NCBI RefSeq assembly: GCF_027853335.1
Contig: NZ_JAFEUS010000002.1
Coordinates: 1,224,514 to 1,288,513, forward strand
Direction: 5' to 3'
DNA length: 64,000 nt
Source: Leucobacter sp. UCMA 4100
GTDB taxonomy: Bacteria > Actinomycetota > Actinomycetes > Actinomycetales > Microbacteriaceae
The notes under the pieces were generated by a model that was not told the origin of the DNA, ran no database searches, and worked only from the letters and a program-made list of their open reading frames with translations. Made by a program: the position numbers and the translations under genes. Positions 53,998 to 63,167 of this stretch are shown here, in pieces. Position 1 is the stretch's first letter, and each line of letters starts with the position of its first letter.

Positions 53998-54902
53998 TCC
54001 ACGGTCGGCCCGGCGACGATGCAGTCGATGTGCACGCCGGCAGCGATCGTTCCGCCGAAGGTGTTGTTCGAGCCGAACGCAATGTGAATGGTGTCGTAGG
54101 CCTTCTCGTCCTCGAGAATGTCGCCGATCACCCCCGCGGCGTGGTTCGTACCGATGCCGAGCTCGGCGACCTGGCGACCAAGCCCATCGCCCAGCATTTC
54201 GAGAAGACGCGCGCCCTGCGATCCGCTGGCACTCTCAAGGCGACCCTCGCGTACCTCGAGCACGACCGGCTCGTCGACGAGGCCGATGCCTGCGATGGAG
54301 CCGTTGACCTCGAGTGTTCCCGAAACGGCATATTCGACGGGGGCGACGTATGCCTCACCGCTCGGCAGGTTTCCGCCGACGCCCTTGCCGCGAAAAACCC
54401 CGGTGCTCGCGATGCCGTCGCGCCCCTCCAGCGGAACCCTCAACCGGTGCGACCCGCCGCCCGAGTGAATGATGGCGGCGCTCGCCCGGGTGATTTTCTC
54501 GGCCATCTCGATCGTTTCGCGCTCGACGCGAACGGAGTCGGCGGTCATCGCACCCTCGGTGAGAATGTACTCGGTGATACCGGGCATCGTGACGAAAAGC
54601 TTGCCAGCGGCGACCGCCTGCTTGCGCGCCGAGGTGTGCGTGAGCGAGTGCTTCGTGAGGCAGAACGTCGCGTCGAAGGCGAGAATGTGCTCGAGCGCCT
54701 CAGGGGTCGGCTCCTCGCCTGACTTCTCGCGGTCGGCCATGATGAAGAGCTGGGCGTGCACGTCGTTCGCGAGCAGCCCGTCGAGAAACTTCGAGGCGAC
54801 GGGCTCGGTGCTGCGGTCAGAGAGCACGAGCACCCGGTCGCCCGAGTCAATCGTGACGTTGTTCGCAAGAATGTTTCGCACGACGGCGTGGTACTGCTGC
54901 AT
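53988..54902 (-). CDS. M29-type aminopeptidase-like metalloprotein
   Basis: A 304-residue protein similar to the short M29/leucyl aminopeptidase-like proteins found in DUF917/DUF1177/AroM clusters. Segments are VRNILANNVTIDSGDRVLVL, DVHAQLFIMADREKSGEEPT, a central SGGGSHRLRVPLEGRDGIA and the metal-ligand region AELGIGTNHAAGVIGDILED followed by KAYDTIHIAFGSNNTFGGTI and a final HIDCIVAGPTVE. The glutamates and histidines of this C-terminal block match the M29 metal site in order. ATG 54,902 was chosen since the protein starts naturally there and the AroM stop is only 2 bp upstream. Likely cleaves a peptide or peptide-like bond. Confidence 0.78.
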   Translation of the reverse strand: MQQYHAVVRNILANNVTIDSGDRVLVLSDRSTEPVASKFLDGLLANDVHAQLFIMADREKSGEEPTPEALEHILAFDATFCLTKHSLTHTSARKQAVAAGKLFVTMPGITEYILTEGAMTADSVRVERETIEMAEKITRASAAIIHSGGGSHRLRVPLEGRDGIASTGVFRGKGVGGNLPSGEAYVAPVEYAVSGTLEVNGSIAGIGLVDEPVVLEVREGRLESASGSQGARLLEMLGDGLGRQVAELGIGTNHAAGVIGDILEDEKAYDTIHIAFGSNNTFGGTIAAGVHIDCIVAGPTVEWV

Positions 54903-54904
54903 GG

Positions 54905-55750
54905 TTATTCCTTGTCGGTGAGTCGAGCGTCGGTGCGCTCTGTGTCGCTTAAAGCGGCGGATCCCGCCTGCCGAGCACCCAGCCCGGTCGAGTCGCGCGG
55001 AGTGAGCCCGAGGCTCGCCGCGACGGTCTCGGGAACGAGGTCCTGTGGCACGAGCACCTCGATCGTTGCCTGCGGATCGGGCCCGGCTACAAGCGCGCGA
55101 AGTGCCCTCGCCGCGTGCGCTCTCGTGTACCCGATGCAGTCGAGCACGATCGTGCGCGCCCCCTCGGCTGCGAGCTTGAGGGCCGCACCCTCGATGTCGG
55201 AGTCGAGGTAGGGCGAGGCGCTCGCGAACGCGAGGGGCACACCGAGCGACTGCCACTTCTCGGCCATAACGGCTTCTTGCCCCGGCAGCGGCACGATGAG
55301 GCCGAGGGTGGCCGGGGCGCCGCCGGCGTCTGCGTCTGCGGCGGCAGCAGCTGCAGTGGTGGCTGCGCTTCGGTTGCGCTCCCGCACCGCGTCAACGAGC
55401 AGGCGGTCGGGAAAATACAGTGGGGTGTCGCTTGCGAGCATCGGGAAATCTCCGGTGCACACAATGACAATGGCGTCACAGGTTGCGGCCAGCTCGTCGA
55501 CGTGGGCCTGCATGCGGCCGAGAATCGCGGTTTTTGCAATCTCGACGCTCTCGCCCGTGAGCAGCTTCGACACGTAGGTCGCACTGCCCTCGCGGGGAGC
55601 GAAGCGGGTGGTAATCTCGGCGGCGGTGAAGCCGTCGAGGGCGCCGCGCTGCACAACCGCGACCCCCGTCCCGTCGAAGTGCGGGGCAAAGGCGCGCGTC
55701 ATGTCGTCGCGGGGCGCCTGGCCGATCGTGATGACCCCAACCTGTGACAC
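54905..55750 (-). CDS. AroM-family protein (first copy)
   Basis: The 281-residue AroM family protein has the characteristic start MSQVGVITIGQAPRDDMTRA, then VQRGALDGFTAAEI, IVIVCTGDFPML, LGLIVPLPGQEAVMAEKW and the conserved LDCIGYTRAHAARAL. The fold is related to Asp/Glu racemases: the Cys in VCTGDF and in LDCIGY occupy the positions of the two racemase cysteines (inference from spacing). The C-terminus is longer than usual, with a variable tail. The 21 residues between 131 and 152 are Ala/Asp-rich and probably a loop. It sits 2 bp before the peptidase gene and 10 bp behind DUF1177. Confidence 0.85.
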   Translation of the reverse strand: MSQVGVITIGQAPRDDMTRAFAPHFDGTGVAVVQRGALDGFTAAEITTRFAPREGSATYVSKLLTGESVEIAKTAILGRMQAHVDELAATCDAIVIVCTGDFPMLASDTPLYFPDRLLVDAVRERNRSAATTAAAAAADADAGGAPATLGLIVPLPGQEAVMAEKWQSLGVPLAFASASPYLDSDIEGAALKLAAEGARTIVLDCIGYTRAHAARALRALVAGPDPQATIEVLVPQDLVPETVAASLGLTPRDSTGLGARQAGSAALSDTERTDARLTDKE

Positions 55751-55760
55751 CGTGGTCTCC

Positions 55761-56696
55761 CTACGCGTTCGGCAGGGTGCTGAGGTGCTTCATCGAGCCG
55801 TACATCGAGACGAGGCTCTCGAACTCGGGCTCGTCAACAACCTCGCAGGTGCCCGCGCCAACCTCTTTCGCGACCTCGATCACGAAACGCGTCGCGAGGG
55901 CGATATCGACCTCGTGGCTCGCTCCCGTCGCGCTGCCGGGAACCGCCGACTGAGCGGTGATCGCGACACCAACAACGGGCACCTCGGCTGCAACGGCCGG
56001 CTGCAGAATGCTGTTGATGTGGTAGACGCCGTTGCCGTACGGCGTGATGTCCTGCGTCGAAATGGGCAGCGCCTGGGCAGGCTGGCCAGAGACGGTCTCG
56101 AGAATGCGCAGCAGGTCTTCTGAGTACTTGAGAATGTAGCCCTGCTTCACGGGTGCCGAGATGGCGACGCCGCGGTGGTTGACCACACGGTTGCCCTTCG
56201 TGGTGTCGATCGACAGGATGACATCCATCTCATCGACGACCTCGTGGGTGTTCATCGCGAGAATATCGACGGGAGAATCCATGAACTCGACCGGCTGGTG
56301 CGGGCGGGTCGGTGCGTCAGGGCACACGTGCGTCGTCACGATGACGTCACCGGGTAGCCGGTCGCCGCGCGTGCTCATCTCGGCGAGCTTGTATGCCGAG
56401 CTGATCGCCGCGGCCGCGCCATCGCCGTCTGAGACGAAGCCAATGCGGGTTGGGCGAGCGCCCAGGCCGCCAAGGCGACCGATGATGCCGGTCGTCTCGG
56501 CTGGCCCGCCAGCTTTCTTGCCCTCGGTGCCGGCGATCTCGATGCGAATGAAGTCGGTGCTTCCCTTTTCACCGGTCACCGTCGTGGTCGAAGCGGTCAC
56601 GTGCTCAAACCCGGCAAACAGGTCGACGACCCGCTGGCCGCTCGCGGCCCCGTCGTCGAGCAGGTCAAGCACCTCGAGTACATGCTTCAAAGCCAA
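55761..56696 (-). CDS. DUF1177 family protein
   Basis: This 311-residue protein begins MALKHVLEVLDLLDDGAASG and shows the full DUF1177 pattern: GSTDFIRIEIAG, GIIGRLGGLGARPTRIGFVS, DGDGAAAAISSAYKLAEM, THVCPDAPTRPHQPVEFMDS, and GVGVAITAQSAVPGSATGAS. The family has no assigned reaction. The His/Cys/Asp-rich segments suggest a metal site (inference). Constant association with DUF917, AroM and OPT-type genes, as here, suggests one pathway. Confidence 0.88.
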   Translation of the reverse strand: MALKHVLEVLDLLDDGAASGQRVVDLFAGFEHVTASTTTVTGEKGSTDFIRIEIAGTEGKKAGGPAETTGIIGRLGGLGARPTRIGFVSDGDGAAAAISSAYKLAEMSTRGDRLPGDVIVTTHVCPDAPTRPHQPVEFMDSPVDILAMNTHEVVDEMDVILSIDTTKGNRVVNHRGVAISAPVKQGYILKYSEDLLRILETVSGQPAQALPISTQDITPYGNGVYHINSILQPAVAAEVPVVGVAITAQSAVPGSATGASHEVDIALATRFVIEVAKEVGAGTCEVVDEPEFESLVSMYGSMKHLSTLPNA

Positions 56697-56713
56697 TGTT
56701 CTGTTCCTCTCAC

Positions 56714-57772
56714 TTACACGTTCAGAATGGGTTTGTTGATAATGGGCTCGATGCTGCCGAGCAGTGCTTCGTTGTGCATCGTCGAGCCGAGCAGCAGTCG
56801 CTCGCGGTCAACGCAAATCACGGTGAGTTCCTGGCCGACCTCGACCCTGGCCGTCACAACGGGCGCACCGGTCTTGCTGTCGAGCGTCATGATGAGGTCA
56901 GGGAACGTGCCGAGGCGCTTGCCGTCGATCTCGAGCGTCATGTACTCGTTCCAGAAGGTCATCTCGGCGCCGCCCAGCTCAACCGTGCCGACGTCGAAGC
57001 CACCCTGTTGCGTGAGCTCTGAGCGCTCGACCGGGCCCTCGGCCACGATCGATCCGCCGAGAAATTCGACGACGGCTTCGATGCGGGCGCGGCCCTCTGG
57101 AGCCGCGTGGTAAGCGGCGCCCAGCTCAATCGCCTGGGTGATGCCGCCAACCGCGGCGTTCTCAGTCACGTACCCAACCTGCACGGGGTTGCGGCACACG
57201 GCGACGAGGCCGCCGGCCTGCACCGAGACGGCACGCGCGGTGTCGGCCGCGAGCCCGAGCCTGGCCTTCACGAGGCCAGAGACGCGCTGCGCGCCCTTGC
57301 CACCCGCGAAGGCCTGAACCGACTCGTAGCCGTCGAGCTCGTGCAGGTTCATCGACCCCATCGAGCCGGTCGGGTGCGCGCGACCATTCGCGGGCGCATC
57401 GATGACGGGAAGCCCGAGCGCAGCCGCCTGGAGCCAACCGTTCGTCGTCGTTCCCGCACCGTTCTCGTTCGTCATGACCGCCGCAAGCGGGGTCTCGAGC
57501 GCGTCGTTGACCATGCGCACCGTCGCGATGAGCTGACCAGCATCGTAGTGCGCATCGGCGGCCGAGGGTGCTCCAACGAGCGCGACGCACGCCACGTAGG
57601 CGTCGTCAGCGAGCTCGTCGGGAGTCACCAGCTTCGGGCCCTCGAAGGTGTCGAAGAGCGTATCGACCTTCTCGATGCCCTCTTCAAGCACCCCGCCTCC
57701 GCCGCCTCCCAGAATGCAGCCGCCATATACGGCGTTGAGTGCGTCGGTGCGGGTGAGCTGTCGTGATGCCAT
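56714..57772 (-). CDS. DUF917 family protein
   Basis: A 352-residue DUF917 protein. Markers are the N-terminal ALNAVYGGCILGGGGGGVLE, VACVALVGAPSAADAHYD, MTNENGAGTTTNGWLQAAAL, the very conserved LPVIDAPANGRAHPTGSMGS and the C-terminal domain FPDLIMTLDSKTGAPVVTAR. The family includes S-methyl-thiohydantoin desulfurase-like proteins and is fused or linked to hydantoinase genes elsewhere, which supports a hydantoin-type or cyclic amide substrate. The gene lies 3 bp behind the OPT transporter. Confidence 0.88.
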   Translation of the reverse strand: MASRQLTRTDALNAVYGGCILGGGGGGVLEEGIEKVDTLFDTFEGPKLVTPDELADDAYVACVALVGAPSAADAHYDAGQLIATVRMVNDALETPLAAVMTNENGAGTTTNGWLQAAALGLPVIDAPANGRAHPTGSMGSMNLHELDGYESVQAFAGGKGAQRVSGLVKARLGLAADTARAVSVQAGGLVAVCRNPVQVGYVTENAAVGGITQAIELGAAYHAAPEGRARIEAVVEFLGGSIVAEGPVERSELTQQGGFDVGTVELGGAEMTFWNEYMTLEIDGKRLGTFPDLIMTLDSKTGAPVVTARVEVGQELTVICVDRERLLLGSTMHNEALLGSIEPIINKPILNV

Positions 57773-57775
57773 GGG

Positions 57776-59443
57776 TTAGCGTGCCTTCCATACTGAACTG
57801 AAGAAGCTGTAGAGTGCGTCACCGGCAATGAAGCCGGCCGCGAGGGTGTACATCGTCTTCTCTGACTCGGGGCCGCGCACCTTGAGCACGACCGCGCGAA
57901 TGATGATGCCGACGATCACTGCCCAGCCCGCGAGCGGGTTGAGAATGAGCAGACCGGTCGAGAGCATGATGCCGATCTGGCGCTTCGGGCCACCGATGAG
58001 CTGAACGATTGCGCCGGGAATGGCCCAGAGGAAGAGCTGCATGCCGACCTCGCCCGAGAGGCCCGACTCGATCGTCGTGGCGAAGACACGGTCAACCGGG
58101 GGCAGCATGTCCTGCGAAAAGAGCGACTCGTGCGCCAGGGCAACGACGACGAACGCGACGGCGAAGCCGATGATGCCGCTCTTGAGCTGCTGGCGACGCC
58201 CGAAGAGTTCCTGCTGCACGTTCTGGCCCTTGCGCAACACCACACCGGTCTTGAAGTCAAAGCCCATGTCGGCAAACGCCGGGCCGGTCGCCGCAACGTA
58301 GCCGGCGAGCAGCGCGAGAGCGACGGGCGGGAAGCCCATCATCATGCCGAGCAAGAGCATAATGAGCGTCACGGCGAAGGCCGGGAACCAGCCCGAGTGC
58401 ATGGCAGCGATGCCGACGATGATCTCAGAGACGAGGGTCGCAAACGCGGCAAAGACAACGAACAGCAGCAGCTGCCAGAACGAGAGCTCAGCAATGAGCC
58501 CGCCCATGACGGCGAGCAGAGCAGCGCCGCCGACGTACATGAGACCGCCGAGGCCAAAGGCCCGTTTCACGTCACGGTCTGACCGTGAGTAGACGTGCGA
58601 GACAGCCTTCTCGACGGGGTTGAGCGAGGGCTCTGCGGGCGAGGTCTCGGCCGACGCATTCAACGCGGCCTCCTGCGCGGCCTTCTCCTTCTTGCGCTTC
58701 GAGCCGAGCAGAATGAAGACGAACTGGCCGAGCGCCACGACGCCCGCACCGATCATCATGCCGTGGGGCATGTAAATCGCGTTGACGTCGACTCCCGCGA
58801 GCGTCTCTGAGTAGGCGCGAACCAGCAGGCCAACGCCGAAGAAGGTCAGTGCCCAGATGTTGCCGATGAACGCGACACCAAAGGCCGACATCGAGACGCC
58901 GAAGTGCGAGCCGATGAGGCCGCCGAAGATGCCGAGGCCGAGCAGGCCCGCCTTCTTACCGCCCTCGTCGCCTGCCTTGAGCGCCTCGGCCGTCGCGACG
59001 CCCGAGGGCCAGATCTCGTTCGAGCCGAAGAGCTTCGAGTCGAAGAGCTTGTAGAGCACAAACACGTCGATCGCGAGCGCGATGCCCGCGCCGATCAGCA
59101 TCGGCCACACGAGGTTCGGCATGCCGAGCGCGTAGGGAATACCGATCGGAATGAGCAGGCTATTCGCGGCGCCGAAGGTGGCCGCCGAGATCGTCGTCTG
59201 CACGAGGTTCTGGTTGTGAATGTTGCGGAACTGCAGGAACCAGCGAATCGGAATACGCGCGACGATCATCGCGATGAGCGCGCCAATGATCGAGGTGTTC
59301 GGGCTAATGCCGAGCGTGGTGATGAGCTGAATGCCGATGATCGACCCGAAGATCGCGACGAACGCCGAAATGATCACGAACGTGATGTTGAACGTGCGCT
59401 GCTGTTTGCGCCCCTCTGGGGCTTGGGTTTCTTGAGGAGACAT
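57776..59443 (-). CDS. OPT-family oligopeptide transporter
   Basis: This 555-residue protein has about 14 membrane helices. OPT/YSL features are IPIRWFLQFRNIHNQNLVQT, the conserved NEIWPSGVATAEALKAGDEG, GLIGSHFGVSMSAFGVAFIG, MPHGMMIGAGVVALGQFVF and GYVAATGPAFADMGFDFKTG. A charged cytoplasmic loop (about 255-300, rich in Lys/Glu/Ala) lies in the middle, as is common. These are secondary transporters for peptides or metal chelates. Position between the racemase and DUF917 genes makes it the uptake system for the pathway's substrate. Confidence 0.9.
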   Translation of the reverse strand: MSPQETQAPEGRKQQRTFNITFVIISAFVAIFGSIIGIQLITTLGISPNTSIIGALIAMIVARIPIRWFLQFRNIHNQNLVQTTISAATFGAANSLLIPIGIPYALGMPNLVWPMLIGAGIALAIDVFVLYKLFDSKLFGSNEIWPSGVATAEALKAGDEGGKKAGLLGLGIFGGLIGSHFGVSMSAFGVAFIGNIWALTFFGVGLLVRAYSETLAGVDVNAIYMPHGMMIGAGVVALGQFVFILLGSKRKKEKAAQEAALNASAETSPAEPSLNPVEKAVSHVYSRSDRDVKRAFGLGGLMYVGGAALLAVMGGLIAELSFWQLLLFVVFAAFATLVSEIIVGIAAMHSGWFPAFAVTLIMLLLGMMMGFPPVALALLAGYVAATGPAFADMGFDFKTGVVLRKGQNVQQELFGRRQQLKSGIIGFAVAFVVVALAHESLFSQDMLPPVDRVFATTIESGLSGEVGMQLFLWAIPGAIVQLIGGPKRQIGIMLSTGLLILNPLAGWAVIVGIIIRAVVLKVRGPESEKTMYTLAAGFIAGDALYSFFSSVWKAR

Positions 59444-59447
59444 GTGG

Positions 59448-60086
59448 TTACGCCTTTTGAATCAATGAGTAAGCGTTGGCTTGGGCTTGCACGAGGTCGA
59501 TCACAGGAATCTGGAGCCTCGGTGCGAGGTAATCTTTGAGGCCGATCGTCGAGAACCCGGTGCAGGCGAAGAGAATCGCGTTTGCGCCCCCGTTGGCCGC
59601 GTGCTGGGCCTCGACGTGAAGCGCCTCGAGCGCGTCATCGGCAAAAAGATCGGTTGAACGACGGTGCCGCTCTGACACTCGGTACGAGTGAAAGCGGTCG
59701 CCGAGAATTGCGCGCATACGCGGTGGCGTATCGTCGCTGATGCCGATGACCGCGACCTTGTCGGCAACCATCATCGCAGCGTGTGCCCCGCACTCCCCCG
59801 CGCCAAGCACGGGAATGCGCACGGCCTCACGGGCGGCGGCAAGCGCGGGATCTGCCGCGCAACTAATGCTCACGGCGTCGATATCGCCGCGGGCCTCGAG
59901 CTTGTGTGCGAGCTCGACAATTTTGGGTACCGCGATGGCCTCTGACGCATCGTCATAGATACCGTGCGGTTGGTCTGCGATGCACTCGGTGTGCGCGATA
60001 AACCCGTGTGACTCTTCCATGAGTCGCGCGTGTTCTTGCAACACCTGTTCATCGGTGGTGCTTAGCACCCGTATGATTCCCAGCAT
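59448..60086 (-). CDS. Asp/Glu/hydantoin racemase family protein
   Basis: The 212-residue enzyme starts the operon. It has the paired catalytic cysteines of the racemase family: ISCAADPALAAARE in the middle and FACTGFSTIGLKDY near the C-terminus. Other markers are the start LGIIRVLSTTDEQVLQEHAR, VPVLGAGECGAHAA-like IPVLGAGECGAHAAMMVADK, VAVIGISDDTPPRMRAI and the final PVIDLVQAQANAYSLI. Hydantoin racemase or a related epimerase is the best guess. It is the first of seven tightly spaced genes read toward lower coordinates; a palindrome at 60,221-60,238 lies about 135 bp upstream. Confidence 0.86.
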   Translation of the reverse strand: MLGIIRVLSTTDEQVLQEHARLMEESHGFIAHTECIADQPHGIYDDASEAIAVPKIVELAHKLEARGDIDAVSISCAADPALAAAREAVRIPVLGAGECGAHAAMMVADKVAVIGISDDTPPRMRAILGDRFHSYRVSERHRRSTDLFADDALEALHVEAQHAANGGANAILFACTGFSTIGLKDYLAPRLQIPVIDLVQAQANAYSLIQKA

Positions 60087-60220
60087 GAAACGACACCTTC
60101 ATCTTTCCGTGCTCTGTGGCCCGGGGTCTGCGTTAACGCCCGTACCGTGTCGGACCATCAGAGCCTAAGGCCAAGACTTCACCCGTTTCATTGGCAAAGC
60201 GTGAACTGTTGTTCAAGAGA

Positions 60221-60238
60221 ATTTCCCACATGGGAAAT
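60221..60238. promoter_or_regulatory. Perfect palindrome between the PucR gene and the catabolic operon
   Basis: ATTTCCCACATGGGAAAT is an 8-bp inverted repeat with a 2-base spacer. It lies directly behind the PucR stop codon and 135 bp before the racemase start, the only long gap in the locus. It could be an operator for the seven-gene operon; it is too AT-rich in the stem ends to be a convincing terminator. Confidence 0.5.
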
Positions 60239-60240
60239 CG

Positions 60241-61503
60241 CTACAGTCGCTTCTGCGCCTTCAGCGCGAGAAATAAGAGCACGCGCGTCTCCATGCTGCT
60301 CATCGGGCGACCGAGCAGGTTCGTAATGCGCTCGAGTCGGTAGGTAATCGTGCGCCGATCAACCACGAGCTGCTCGGCGGTTTTCGTCACGTTGCCATCG
60401 TTGCCGAGATAGGTCTCGAGCGTCTGCATGAGCTCGGGGTGCCGCTCGAGCGGCCTGAGTGCCGCCCCCGCGTATGCCCTCGCCTGCTGGGTGTTGAACA
60501 GCTGCCACACGAACGCGTCGAACCCGAGGTCATGCTCTGAGAACACGAGCTTCTCGTCGCCGTTGTGCCTGCCAAATTCAAGAATGCGCTGCGCCTGCTC
60601 GATGCGGTCGCCCATCTCGTCGACGTTCGTGAACAGGGGGCTGAGCCCCATCTGCACCTCGAGAGAGTCGCCCGCCTCGCCCGTGAGTCTCGCCTCGAGC
60701 GGGTCTGGCGCCACCCCTGAGTCGTGCACGATGAGAATGACCGTCTGCAAGAGGTCTTCGCGCCGGTGCAACAGGTAGAACCGGGGGCCGACGCTCTGCT
60801 TTGTCGCGAATCGCTCGTCGCCGTACTGCCCCGCCTCGCGGTATAGCCCCACGAGCCGCTTCGCAATGTCCTTCGTGTGCCGCATGGCGACGCTCGCGTA
60901 GTCGACGACCGAAGACGAGAATTGTTGCGGATCGACCCCGCCAAAATCAATATACGCCACCTGGTATGTGCGCCCGCGATGCTCATCGAGCCCACGCAGC
61001 ACCTCAAGAAATCCCGCAACCGACTCAATCGGCAGGTACCGTTTTCGAATGATGTTGATCGACCCGATGACGACGATATAGATTTTGTCACTGACGGCCT
61101 TGGCGAACTCCTGGTCGAGAAAGTGCTGCAAGAGCCCCGTTCCGGCCCGCGCCACGTAGTGCACGATCGCAAAGACATTGCCCTGGTAGGCGAGCGGCAG
61201 CAGAATGCGCTCTTCGCCCTCGCTCAGCACCACCTTCTGCAGGCGGTAGATCTGCATGTTTGTTTGCCATTTACCGAGCAGCTCCTGCGCATTCGCGTGC
61301 GTCGGAGTCGAAAAGGGCGCGAACCCGCTGCGCCACGCATCAGGCGTGTTGCCAGCGCTCGTGTAGAGCAGCCTGCCGCCCGAATCTTCAACGTAGACCT
61401 GGCAGTCGAAGAGCTCGCTGATGTGGTCGAGGGTACTCTGCACGCGCGTGTACCGCTCGCTCTCAAACAACGCCGTGGTTACGGGCGCGTTCTTCTCGCT
61501 CAC
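60241..61503 (-). CDS. PucR/CdaR-family transcriptional activator
   Basis: A 420-residue regulator with an N-terminal sensor domain (STLDHISELFDCQVYVEDSG, LLYTSAGN), a central GGDEF-like CdaR region (about 230-330) and the C-terminal PucR HTH: LETYLGNDGNVTKTAEQLVV, DRRTITYRLERITNLLG. This type activates purine, sugar-acid or amide catabolic operons when its ligand is present. The start GTG 61,503 has GGGGGAAGA upstream; a longer frame from 61,566 is possible. It separates the racemase-led operon from the second AroM/ABC gene set and is the best candidate to control both. Confidence 0.85.
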   Translation of the reverse strand: MSEKNAPVTTALFESERYTRVQSTLDHISELFDCQVYVEDSGGRLLYTSAGNTPDAWRSGFAPFSTPTHANAQELLGKWQTNMQIYRLQKVVLSEGEERILLPLAYQGNVFAIVHYVARAGTGLLQHFLDQEFAKAVSDKIYIVVIGSINIIRKRYLPIESVAGFLEVLRGLDEHRGRTYQVAYIDFGGVDPQQFSSSVVDYASVAMRHTKDIAKRLVGLYREAGQYGDERFATKQSVGPRFYLLHRREDLLQTVILIVHDSGVAPDPLEARLTGEAGDSLEVQMGLSPLFTNVDEMGDRIEQAQRILEFGRHNGDEKLVFSEHDLGFDAFVWQLFNTQQARAYAGAALRPLERHPELMQTLETYLGNDGNVTKTAEQLVVDRRTITYRLERITNLLGRPMSSMETRVLLFLALKAQKRL

Positions 61504-61645
61504 TCTTCCCCCATCAGCCCCGCTCTCGCGGGCCTCGTGCGTGCGGGCGCCGTGATGTGCGCCCACTTACGCTCCAGCGTACTCGCTGGCGCTTTCATGC
61601 GCGCGAAACAATGTGTGCGGGGCTGAGGGGCGCGGCCTGGCAACG

Positions 61646-62312
61646 CTAGAGCGCAGCGGTGACGAGCCGCGCGGCAAGTGAGCGCGCGGTGAGCACGGGG
61701 GCGCCAGGGTGCTCGTCACGCATGGCCTGTGCCATGGCTTCTGAATAGCCGATGCAGTCGAGAAAGACCCAGGCAGCGGGGTCGGCGTCGAGGCCTCGCG
61801 CCACCTCAGCGAAGCGCTCGAGCGACGCCGTGTACGGGTCGCAGTCGACGACCGTGACGGGACGCCCGAGCCGCGAAACCCAACGCGCCTCAATGCCGGC
61901 AACCTGCTCTGACTCGGGGGCGACCACGACGAGGGGTGCTGCGCCGACGAGGGCCGCGACGGCTCCGTGAGCGAGCGACTCGGCCATGAACAGCGGCACG
62001 GGGGCCGTGATGCCCACGAGGTCGCCCGTGCAAATGACGAGCACGGCGGTGGCGCCTGCGGCGACGGCTCGGTCGACCGCGGCCTGAATGAGGGGGTGCA
62101 GGCGCTCCTCGGCGAGCACCGCACTGCCGCCACCGCGGAGTCGCGAGACGAGCACGCCCTCGCCCGGGGCGGGCGCAAGGGCGGCGATCTCGGCGGCGCT
62201 GAGCTCGTCGAGCGCTCCGGCTTCAATGACCCGGTAGCCCTCGAGCAGCGGCGCGATGTCGGGGGTCACGTCGTCGCGCGGGGCCTGACCGATCGTGACG
62301 AGGGCGAGTGTT

Positions 62313-62323
<11 letters not shown>
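61646..62323 (-). CDS. AroM-family protein (second copy)
   Basis: This 225-residue second AroM paralogue begins LALVTIGQAPRDDVTPDIAP, followed by IEAGALDELSAAEIAAL, VLVICTGDLVGI, VVAPESEQVAGIEARW and FLDCIGYSEAMAQAM. It keeps both conserved Cys positions of the first copy (54,905-55,750) but lacks its long tail and Ala/Asp loop. ATG 62,323 starts 11 bp inside the end of the ABC ATPase gene, so it is co-translated with the transporter. Two divergent paralogues in one locus hint at two related substrates or steps. Confidence 0.84.
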
Positions 62324-63166
<843 letters not shown>

Positions 63167-63167
<1 letters not shown>

